Assembly: GCA_902826035.1 (NCBI GenBank)
Contig: CADEDG010000003.1
Coordinates: forward strand, 1 to 44,103
Reading direction: 5' to 3'
DNA: 44,103 nucleotides
From: an uncultured Alphaproteobacteria bacterium
GTDB taxonomy: Bacteria; Pseudomonadota; Alphaproteobacteria; Caulobacterales; Aquidulcibacteraceae
The notes under the pieces are model-generated. The model did not search any database, was not told the DNA's origin, and was given only the letters and a program-made list of their open reading frames with translations. A program made the translations under genes and the position numbers. Below are positions 37,198 to 44,103 of the stretch, piece after piece; position 1 is the stretch's first letter; each line of letters starts with the position of its first letter.

Positions 37198-37896
37198 ATG
37201 CGCGCGCTTGTCACCTTGGCGGCTCTGGCCGCTTGCACCGCATCGAGCGGTTGCGTCACTGCCGCCGTAGGGGCCGCGGCGGGCGTTGGCCTGTTTGCGG
37301 TGCAAGATCGCACGATCGGCGAAGGCATTGACGACGCGACCGCCTCGCAGCGCGTTAAGACACGGCTGATGGCCGCCGACTATCAGGCATTCCGCGAAGT
37401 AGACGTTGAGGTCGCCGAGGGCGTGCTCCTGTTGTCTGGGGTGGTTCCAACGGAAGAACATCGCCGGGCCGCCGAGACCATTGCCCGCACCGTCCCCAAT
37501 CTGCGCTCAGTCTACGTCGAACTTGAGGTCGGCGCGCCGTCGACGATGGCCGAAAGCGCTCAAGACGAGTGGATATCAACCCAGGTCAGAACGCGGCTTT
37601 TCGTGAGCCCCGCGGTTCGCGGAATCAACATCAATATTGAGACCTTCCGCGGCGCAGTCTTCCTAATGGGTTTGGCGCGCACTGACCTGGAATTGCGCCG
37701 GGCAGCGGAGATCGCAAGCATCGTTCCCGGAGTACGGCGCGTCGTTTCCTTTATGGAGGTCCGGGCCGCACCGGTTCCGTATTATGCCGCCGCGGCCATG
37801 GCGCCGCCCGCTCCTGATTTCCGCATCACACAGCCTGTTCAGGCTGGGGCGAGCACCGACGAACACGAAGCTGCCGCGGCGGACTACGGACACTAA
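37198..37896 (+). CDS. BON-domain lipoprotein (OsmY/HyperOsmotic-type)
   Basis: 232 residues. Very short lipoprotein-like signal (LAAC with Cys 13, or SSGC with Cys 19), a Gly/Ala-rich hydrophobic stretch, then two BON domains: IDDATASQRVKTRLMAADYQAF with VEVAEGVLLLSGVV, and AQDEWISTQVRTRLFVSPAV with IETFRGAVFLMGLA. BON domains bind membranes or lipids; such lipoproteins help keep the outer membrane intact. The C-terminal 40 residues are Ala/Pro-rich and low in complexity. ATG 37198 lies 42 bp after yraN. Confidence 0.88.
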   Translation: MRALVTLAALAACTASSGCVTAAVGAAAGVGLFAVQDRTIGEGIDDATASQRVKTRLMAADYQAFREVDVEVAEGVLLLSGVVPTEEHRRAAETIARTVPNLRSVYVELEVGAPSTMAESAQDEWISTQVRTRLFVSPAVRGININIETFRGAVFLMGLARTDLELRRAAEIASIVPGVRRVVSFMEVRAAPVPYYAAAAMAPPAPDFRITQPVQAGASTDEHEAAAADYGH

Positions 37897-37994
37897 CGAT
37901 TGTTCATTGCCGATTCAGATTGGCGAACCTAAAATCCCGGCGACGCCAGAGCGTTCGAAAAAGGTTGCTTTTTTGTTCCGCTTCTGTACGCTTG

Positions 37995-38020
37995 ATCCCG
38001 TGGCCTGTGGATAACGGGAT
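37995..38020. promoter_or_regulatory. Perfect DnaA box inside an inverted repeat, upstream of comM
   Basis: TGTGGATAA at 38006-38014 is the exact complement of the DnaA box TTATCCACA. It lies between ATCCCGT (37995-38001) and its reverse complement ACGGGAT (38014-38020), six bases before the comM ATG. May link comM expression to DnaA, or be part of the comM leader. Confidence 0.5.
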
Positions 38021-38025
38021 GCCCC

Positions 38026-39549
38026 ATGCAGACATGTGCAAATGCAACCACGGTCGCTTTCGCCGGATTGGAGGCGCGCCGCGTTGAAGTCCAGGCTCAG
38101 CTCACCGGGGGCACCCATGGCATTGTTGTCGTCGGCCTTGGCGACAAAGCAGTCTCCGAGGCACGTGAGCGGGTTCGCGCCGCGTTTGCCTCTATTGGCT
38201 TAGCAATTCCCCCGGGTCGGCTGGTCGTCAATTTGGCGCCCGCCGATTTGCCCAAAGAGGGCGTCCATTACGATCTGCCAATCGCGCTCGCCATGATGGC
38301 GGCGATCGGCGCCTTGCCTCATGACGCGCTCGATGGGGTGGTGTGTTTTGGCGAAGTCGGGCTGGATGGCGCGCTTGCCCCGACGCCCGGCGCGCTTCCC
38401 GCAGCGATCGCCGCCAATGCCATGGGCGCGGCTTTGGTGTGCCCGGAGGCGTGCGGCGCGGAAGCGGCCTGGGGCGGCGGCGAGATCATTGCTGCGCCAT
38501 CTTTGCTTGCTTTGGTCAATCACTTCCGCGGCGGGGCCATGCTCAAACCGCCTGAGCGGGGCGATCTGATTGCAAGCGCATCGGCGCCTGACCTGCGGGA
38601 TGTGCGCGGGCAGGAACAGGCCAAGCGCGCGCTCGAAATTGCCGCTGCGGGTGCGCACAACATCTTGTTTGTGGGACCGCCAGGCGCAGGAAAGTCGATG
38701 CTGGCGCAGCGTCTACCGGGGTTGATGCCGCCGCTTTCATCCGAGGAATTGCTCGAAGTATCCATGCTGCACTCGGTGGCTGGCTTGCTGGAGCGTGGTC
38801 AATTGACTCGCACGCGTCCGTTTCGCGCACCGCATCATTCGGCGTCCATGGCTGCGCTCGTAGGCGGCGGCATTCGCGCCAAGCCAGGCGAAATCTCGCT
38901 TTCGCACCAGGGGGTGCTGTTTCTCGACGAGCTGCCGGAATTTTCGCAACAGGCGCTCGATGCGCTACGCCAACCGCTCGAAGCCGGCCAAGTATTGATC
39001 GCGCGCGCGAACCATCACGTCACGTATCCTGCCCGCATCCTGTTGGCGGCGGCAATGAACCCCTGCCGATGCGGGGGAGGGCCTAGCGCAGGTTTCTGCC
39101 GCCGCGGCCCTCGTTGCGCAATCGAATATCAGTCGCGCCTGTCGGGGCCGTTGTTGGACCGAATCGACATCCAGCTTGACGTGCCACCGGTGACGGCAGC
39201 CGATCTATCGTTGCCGCCGCCGGCCGAAGGCACTGCCGAGGCTAGCGTGCGCGTGAACCGCGCCCGTCAGGCTCAAACCGATCGCGGGTCCGGGCTAAAC
39301 GCGACGTTGAGCCTGGAGGCGCTCGAGAAGGTGGCGAAGCCGGATGCGTCAGGCGCCGCGCTTTTGTCCAAGGCGGCCGAGACGCTCCAGCTCTCGGCGC
39401 GGGCCTATCACCGCACCCTTAAGGTGGCGCGCTCCATCGCTGATCTCGATAGCGCCGAAGCCGTCCGTCGCCTCCACATCGCCGAGGCGTTAAGCTTGAA
39501 ACGACAATGGGCGGGCGGCGAACAAGGCGCGTTCGCTAAGGTTTCGTAA
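38026..39549 (+). CDS. comM: YifB/ComM family Mg-chelatase-like AAA ATPase
   Basis: 507 residues. N-terminal ChlI-like lon-protease-fold domain (GIVVVGLGDKAVSEARERVRAAF), Walker A VGPPGAGKS (about 216-224), Walker B VLFLDELPEF, and the Cys-rich AMNPCRCGGGPSAGFCRRGPRC, followed by the C-terminal helical region. ComM is a branch-migration helicase that helps DNA recombination during natural transformation in some bacteria. ATG 38026 follows the DnaA-box hairpin. Confidence 0.95.
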   Translation: MQTCANATTVAFAGLEARRVEVQAQLTGGTHGIVVVGLGDKAVSEARERVRAAFASIGLAIPPGRLVVNLAPADLPKEGVHYDLPIALAMMAAIGALPHDALDGVVCFGEVGLDGALAPTPGALPAAIAANAMGAALVCPEACGAEAAWGGGEIIAAPSLLALVNHFRGGAMLKPPERGDLIASASAPDLRDVRGQEQAKRALEIAAAGAHNILFVGPPGAGKSMLAQRLPGLMPPLSSEELLEVSMLHSVAGLLERGQLTRTRPFRAPHHSASMAALVGGGIRAKPGEISLSHQGVLFLDELPEFSQQALDALRQPLEAGQVLIARANHHVTYPARILLAAAMNPCRCGGGPSAGFCRRGPRCAIEYQSRLSGPLLDRIDIQLDVPPVTAADLSLPPPAEGTAEASVRVNRARQAQTDRGSGLNATLSLEALEKVAKPDASGAALLSKAAETLQLSARAYHRTLKVARSIADLDSAEAVRRLHIAEALSLKRQWAGGEQGAFAKVS

Positions 39550-39575
39550 ACCCGCGCGAGCGCTTGATCGCCTCG

Positions 39576-41402
39576 ATGGCTGAACCGGCTCTAGCGCTTG
39601 AGTTCGACGTGTTTGACGCGCTACCCGATCCTTGCGTACTGCTGGCGCAAGACGGTTCGCTGCTGCGCGCAAACGCGGCTTTCCGTGCGGTTTTTCGCCA
39701 ACCCATCAGCCCGCAACGCCCGCCCTGGGGTCGGTCACAGCCGCCGGATTTCTTGCGCGGCGAACGCCGGTTCGAGGCGGCCGCGCCGGATGGTCGACGA
39801 TTTGAGTGGGCGGAGAAAATGCTGCCGGGCGGCGCCCGATTGGCTCACGCCCGCGATGTAACACGCCATGTCAGCGCAGCCGAGGAGGTCATGCGCGCGA
39901 AAACGACGCTGTTTGCAACGCTCACCCATGAATTGCGTACTCCGCTCGCGGGCATACTTGGCATGGCCGATCTATTGGCGCTCGGAGACCTGGCGCCCAA
40001 CGCCCGAAGCTATGTGTCCTCCATCAGATTATCGGGCGAACATCTGCTCGATCTGATTACCGAGATATTGGATTATTCACGCATAGAGGCCGGCCACCTC
40101 GAACTCGAAAGGGCCCCGTTCTCGCCAGAAGCCGCGGTGCAGGACGTAGCCGAATTGTTGTCCCCCCGCGCATATGCCAAGGGTTTGGAGATTGCGGCAT
40201 GCGTGCGCACGGGGGTGCCCACACGTGTTATCGGCGATGATGGCCGTGTGCGCCAGATTTTGTTCAACCTAGCCGGCAACGCGGTGAAATTCACCGAGCA
40301 CGGCGGAGTGATGATTGAAGTGGCGGCGCGCCCTGGCGGGAGGTTTCGCTTTACTGTCCGCGATACGGGGCCGGGCGTGGAGCCGGGAAAGCAGGCGCTC
40401 ATCTTCGAGGAATTCGCGCAGGCGGATGCGGGCATCGCACGCCGTCACGGCGGCACAGGCCTTGGCCTCGCCGTGGTGCGCAAACTGGCGCGGGCGATGG
40501 GCGGTGAGGCCGGTCTCTCGAGCAGGTCAGGTGCCGGCGCGGCCTTCTGGGTTGAGTTGCCGCTGCAACCAAGTGAATGGCCCCAGCAATCGCGCCCGCT
40601 CGAAGGCGTGCGTGTTTGGGTGTCGGACGCTCTGCCCACGACCGCCGCCGCGCTTGCAACAACGATCACCGCCCTCGGTGGTGCGATAGTCGCGCGCGAT
40701 GAGCGCCCGGACGTCGCGTTTCTGGATTGGCGCGGCGGAATGGCGACAGGCGTCATCGCCTCGTTCAAGCGTGACGGCGCGGCGATCGTCGCGCTCGCGC
40801 CGCAGGAGGATCGCACTGCTGTCTCGCAATGCCGGGAGCTTGGGTTCGAGCATTATGTGCTTACCCCGGTGCGGCGTGCGGCGCTGGTAGAGCGGATACA
40901 CGCCGCGCTCGGCAAGGGTGTGGGCGCCTGCGACATGGCGTCCAGCGTCGAAAGCGAGGAACGACCGCTCGCGGGTCTGCGTGTGCTGGTGGCGGAGGAC
41001 AATCCCATCAACGCATTGCTGGCGCGGACGCTGCTAACGCACGCGGGTTGTGCGGTGCGGCTGGCGCAGGACGGGGAAGAGGCGGTCGCTGCGGCCGCGT
41101 CCGAGGCGTTCGATCTCGTCTTTCTCGATATCCGCATGCCGCGGCTTGATGGCATTGGCGCAGCGCAACGGATCCGATCCGGGGGGGGGCTCTGTGCGAA
41201 GGCTCCCTTGGTGGCGCTTACGGCCGACGCCGGCGAAGAAGAGCGGGCGCTCGCGTTCCGCGCCGGCATGGACGACTTCCTGACCAAGCCAATCGACGCG
41301 AGCCGGCTGCTCGCTGTCGCGGCGCGCTTTACCAAAAGAGGAAACGTGGCCAGAGTCGCGGCTAACGGCCTTCCCAAATCGAACAAAGGCTTTTCGCCAT
41401 GA
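39576..41402 (+). CDS. Hybrid sensor histidine kinase with pseudo-receiver and receiver domains
   Basis: 608 residues, no membrane segment. PAS-like sensor (about 10-100), DHp with the phosphorylated His in FATLTHELRTPLAGILG (H118), catalytic domain with N-box NLAGNAVKF, DTGPGVE and GGTGLGLAV. A degenerate receiver follows (about 343-445): only one acidic residue in the first cluster (SDALP), a possible phosphoacceptor D384 in FLDWRG, but Ala for the conserved Thr (408) and no Lys at the LTPVRR position. A complete receiver ends the protein (EDNPINALL; D518 in FLDIRMP; T549; K571). Start ATG 39576; a TTG at 39564 is possible. The stop overlaps the transporter ATG (ATGA). Confidence 0.88.
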   Translation: MAEPALALEFDVFDALPDPCVLLAQDGSLLRANAAFRAVFRQPISPQRPPWGRSQPPDFLRGERRFEAAAPDGRRFEWAEKMLPGGARLAHARDVTRHVSAAEEVMRAKTTLFATLTHELRTPLAGILGMADLLALGDLAPNARSYVSSIRLSGEHLLDLITEILDYSRIEAGHLELERAPFSPEAAVQDVAELLSPRAYAKGLEIAACVRTGVPTRVIGDDGRVRQILFNLAGNAVKFTEHGGVMIEVAARPGGRFRFTVRDTGPGVEPGKQALIFEEFAQADAGIARRHGGTGLGLAVVRKLARAMGGEAGLSSRSGAGAAFWVELPLQPSEWPQQSRPLEGVRVWVSDALPTTAAALATTITALGGAIVARDERPDVAFLDWRGGMATGVIASFKRDGAAIVALAPQEDRTAVSQCRELGFEHYVLTPVRRAALVERIHAALGKGVGACDMASSVESEERPLAGLRVLVAEDNPINALLARTLLTHAGCAVRLAQDGEEAVAAAASEAFDLVFLDIRMPRLDGIGAAQRIRSGGGLCAKAPLVALTADAGEEERALAFRAGMDDFLTKPIDASRLLAVAARFTKRGNVARVAANGLPKSNKGFSP

Positions 41403-43465
41403 CCGCGACCGCAACATCCTCGCCGATCCCTTCAACGGCCCGGCTCCTCTGGATCGCCACGGCGCTGGGGTTCGCTGCGGGTCTGCCTTATTCGTTGCTC
41501 GTGGGTTCGATGGGCGTATGGCTCACCAATGCAGGAGCGGGATTCGGCGCTATCGGCGCGCTATCCTGGATTGCGTTATTCTATGCATTCAAATTCATTT
41601 GGTCGCCGGCGTTCGACTGGGTCATGCCGCCCTTCGTCAACACGATCGGCCGGCGACGCGCTTGGATCGCGCTGTGCCAGGCGATCATCGTCCTTTGTCT
41701 GTTCGGCATGACGCTGTTCGATCCGCGCACGAGTCTCCTGGCGTTCGCCGCACTTGCGGTGATCGCCTCGTTCGCGTCGGCGAGCCAAGACATCGTCATC
41801 GACGCCTGGCGCATCGAGACCGCGAAGGACGACAAGCAGCTAGATTCCATCACCGTGCGCTACCAGCTCGGTTATCGCTTGGCCGCCATCATCGGCGGGG
41901 CGCTGGCGTTGCTGTTGGCCGACGTGTGGGCGATCGAGAATGCGCAGCGCTATAGAGCAGCGGAGCCTGGGACCATGCCCGGGAACTATGGCGCGCTGAC
42001 GCTGGAAGGGGACGGAGACTTCGCATACGTGCTCGATCCGACCAATGCCGCAATTGTCGCGCTTACCCCCGAAAGCGCGCCCCTAGAAGAACGCTTCATC
42101 ATTCCGGCGACCGTCAACGGCGCTGCTGCCGCGCCCACCATTCTCAAGCTCATCATCGCGCCGCCCGATGAGGGGCCTGCGATCAAGATCGATTCGGGGA
42201 GCATCAATGTCTTCAGCGGCTTGATAACAACTGAGCGACCGGGACCTGAAGTCGATGGCGCCGCCGTATCAGGAAACGCTTTCCTCGACCTAGCGTCCGG
42301 TTGGCCCGCGATCTGGACGCTCTTGGCTGTGCTGATGGCGCTCGCGGTGTTCGCAACGCTCGCCGCACCTGAACCGCTGCTTGCGCCCAAACCCGAAAGC
42401 CCGGTTGCGCAGGATTCCGAGGCGCGACGACTACGGCGCTTGGCGGTTTGGCCGGTCGCCATCGGCTGGGCGGGGGCGGGCGCGGCGCTGTTGGGCTTCA
42501 TGTTTTACACTTTGGCCGATCCGAGCGCGAGCGCCGCCCAATTCAGGGACGCAGCTACCCCGTGGATTTTGCTGGTAACGGTAGGCATGCCGCTGGCGAT
42601 TTCCTTCTGGCTCGCGCGCAAGCCGGGCGCGCTCGAAACCGGAGGCGGGGCCAAGAGCTTCACCGACATCTTGTACGAGCGCGTGCTCGCGCCGCTGGCC
42701 GACATCGTCAAGCGCTATTGGCTGTGGGCGATCCCAATTTTGGCGTTGGCGATGACGTACAGGATTGCCGACTCGATCTGGGGCTCCTTCGCCAATCCGT
42801 TCTACCTCACCATTCTGCAGCATTCGAATTCGGACGTCGCGGTCGCGTCCAAGATGGTCGGTGTGGCGGCGACCTTGGGCGGCATAGCGCTCGGCGGATT
42901 GGCGCTGCTTTGGATCGGGCGCATGCCGGCGCTCATTCTTGGCGGCGTGGTCGCTGCTGGAACCAACTTGCTCTACGCCGATCTCGCGCGCGGCGGGGCA
43001 GGTGCGCAGGCGGTGCTGGACGCCACTGGGCTTGGTGGGTTGTTTGCGTGGTTGCTTTCCGGCTTTGTCGGTTCCGTGCAAGCCACCGGCGCGACGATTT
43101 TCGATGGCGTCACCTTAGGCGACGGGCTCACGCGCCTTACCTCGGTCATTCTGATGGAGAATTTGGCCGGAGGCTTCGCCAGCGCGGTGCATGTGGCTTG
43201 GCTATCTTCGATCGTGAACAAGAATTACGCGGCGGTTCAATATGCTTTGCTGTCGTCGCTGGCGCTGCTGATCGGCGTTATTTTCAGGCCGCGGATCGGT
43301 GCTTTTGTCGACGAAGTGAAGAACCAGGGTTTGCCGGCGCAAGCGGAGCGTTTTTCCGAAGTGTTCGTATTCGCCGCCTGGGTAGGTCTGGTCGCTGTCG
43401 CGCTCGCCGGTCTTGAGTGGTGGCGACAGAGCCGTGCGGGTGAGTCTATTTCGACTCCTCGCTAA
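41399..43465 (+). CDS. AmpG-like MFS transporter with large insertion
   Basis: 688 residues of the AmpG branch of the major facilitator superfamily: GFAAGLPYSLLVGSMGVWLTNAG, FKFIWSPAFDWV, and the AmpG hallmark SASQDIVIDAWRIE. AmpG imports anhydromuropeptides for cell-wall recycling. Typical AmpG is 420-490 residues; here about 100 residues (about 180-280) with an acidic, beta-looking sequence are inserted between membrane segments, and must sit on one side of the membrane. Further hydrophobic segments run to the C-terminus. ATG overlaps the kinase stop; the stop overlaps the convergent maeB by four bases. The substrate is inferred. Confidence 0.82.
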   Translation: MTATATSSPIPSTARLLWIATALGFAAGLPYSLLVGSMGVWLTNAGAGFGAIGALSWIALFYAFKFIWSPAFDWVMPPFVNTIGRRRAWIALCQAIIVLCLFGMTLFDPRTSLLAFAALAVIASFASASQDIVIDAWRIETAKDDKQLDSITVRYQLGYRLAAIIGGALALLLADVWAIENAQRYRAAEPGTMPGNYGALTLEGDGDFAYVLDPTNAAIVALTPESAPLEERFIIPATVNGAAAAPTILKLIIAPPDEGPAIKIDSGSINVFSGLITTERPGPEVDGAAVSGNAFLDLASGWPAIWTLLAVLMALAVFATLAAPEPLLAPKPESPVAQDSEARRLRRLAVWPVAIGWAGAGAALLGFMFYTLADPSASAAQFRDAATPWILLVTVGMPLAISFWLARKPGALETGGGAKSFTDILYERVLAPLADIVKRYWLWAIPILALAMTYRIADSIWGSFANPFYLTILQHSNSDVAVASKMVGVAATLGGIALGGLALLWIGRMPALILGGVVAAGTNLLYADLARGGAGAQAVLDATGLGGLFAWLLSGFVGSVQATGATIFDGVTLGDGLTRLTSVILMENLAGGFASAVHVAWLSSIVNKNYAAVQYALLSSLALLIGVIFRPRIGAFVDEVKNQGLPAQAERFSEVFVFAAWVGLVAVALAGLEWWRQSRAGESISTPR

Positions 43466-44103
43466 CGCCCAACCGCTTGAAACGCCGCCAGCGCAGCGAA
43501 AGTAACTACGTCCGACGCCGTGCCGCCCAACGGGGCGATCTGGATCGGGCTCGACAACCCAGTGAGCACAGGGCCGATCACGGTCGCGCCGCCTGCCGTG
43601 GTCAGCAGGCTGGTGGCGATGGACGCCGAATGCAGCGCCGGCATGACCAGCACGTTCGCCGGCTCTGAGAGGCGCGAAAACGGGTAGAGCTCGCGCATGT
43701 TTTCGTTCAGCGCGACGTCGACGTTCATCTCGCCCTCGAACTCGAAATCGATGTCTTCGCGCTGATCCAGCAGGGCGACGGCTTCGCGGATTTTTTCCGA
43801 GCGCTCCATGCGTGGGTTGCCGAAATTCGAGTGCGAGAGCAGAGCCACGCGCGGCGTCGCGCCGAATTGTCTGGCCATCGCCGCGGCCTGTATCGTGATC
43901 TGCGCAAGTTCCTCTGCGTTGGGAAACTCGCAGACGGCGGTGTCGGCTACGAACAGGGTGTGCCCTTTCATGAGGATCACCGACATGCCCATAACCCGCT
44001 CGCCGCGCATGGGGTCGATTGCTTTCAAGATATCGTCAAGCGCGGTGGCGTAGTTGCGGGTTACTCCCGTAACCATGCCGTCGGCGTGGCCGGCGGCGAC
44101 CAT
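43462..44103 (-). CDS. maeB: NADP-dependent malic enzyme, phosphotransacetylase-like C-terminal part (partial)
   Basis: 213 codons are visible; the gene runs past the right edge. The fragment is the phosphate acetyltransferase-like C-terminal domain of MaeB-type malic enzymes: GHADGMVTGVTRNYATAL, ADTAVCEFPNAEELAQITIQAA, VALLSHSNFGNPRMERSEKIREA, and ALHSASIATSLLTTAGGATVIGPVLTGLSSPIQI. In MaeB this domain does not make acetyl-phosphate but binds acetyl-CoA and regulates malate decarboxylation. The malic domain is beyond the window, so a stand-alone phosphotransacetylase is not strictly excluded. Confidence 0.88.
   Translation of the reverse strand: MVAAGHADGMVTGVTRNYATALDDILKAIDPMRGERVMGMSVILMKGHTLFVADTAVCEFPNAEELAQITIQAAAMARQFGATPRVALLSHSNFGNPRMERSEKIREAVALLDQREDIDFEFEGEMNVDVALNENMRELYPFSRLSEPANVLVMPALHSASIATSLLTTAGGATVIGPVLTGLSSPIQIAPLGGTASDVVTFAALAAFQAVGR

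Overview
The window is a compact, GC-rich stretch of chromosome (roughly 60-65% GC by eye) from an alphaproteobacterium. Gene content and order point to Caulobacterales, most likely near Hyphomonadaceae; that placement is inference from synteny and protein style, not from a tree. Nearly all genes are core housekeeping genes. Neighbours often overlap by ATGA, GTGA or TGATG stop/start junctions, and convergent genes often overlap at their 3' ends.

The centre of interest is 6401-6733, a 333-bp non-coding gap between hemE (leftward) and a DUF299 kinase/pyrophosphorylase gene (rightward). In Caulobacter crescentus the chromosomal origin (Cori) lies between exactly these two genes. The gap has the expected furniture: an A+T-rich flank, six GANTC sites (the CcrM methyltransferase motif), several DnaA-box-like 9-mers including a head-to-head pair, and perfect palindromes. 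It is very probably oriC.

Left of it: a partial dienelactone hydrolase, a GDPD-family lipoprotein, a REP-like inverted repeat, a quinone oxidoreductase, then rho-hemJ-hemH-hemE on the minus strand. Right of it: DUF299-maf-aroE-coaE-dnaQ in an overlapping operon, secB opposing, tim44-smr, a membrane EAL protein, and hslV-hslU. From about 15.8 to 28 kb: a PfkB sugar/nucleoside kinase, a lipoprotein/ATP-grasp pair, and the heat-shock and DNA-repair group nth-dapB-dnaJ-(small unknown)-dnaK, alkB, a six-repeat secreted PPC-domain protein, and grpE-hrcA.

From 28 to 44 kb: an AAA-type ATPase sitting between hrcA and rph, rph-dgkA-unknown, an HTH/DUF2975 pair, rdgB-hemW, a membrane-anchored nuclease-like protein, the LppC/LpoA-like lipoprotein divergent from rsmI-yraN, a BON lipoprotein, comM (yifB), a hybrid histidine kinase translationally coupled to an enlarged AmpG-like transporter, and the C-terminal part of a malic enzyme (maeB).

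No CRISPR array, insertion sequence, prophage, rRNA or tRNA was recognised. The candidates for something undescribed are the origin architecture, the small protein coupled between dnaK and dnaJ, the ATPase inserted at the rph/hrcA junction with its CCAAAC-rich upstream region, the kinase/AmpG pair, and the membrane-SNase fusion. None of these is a demonstrated new system.
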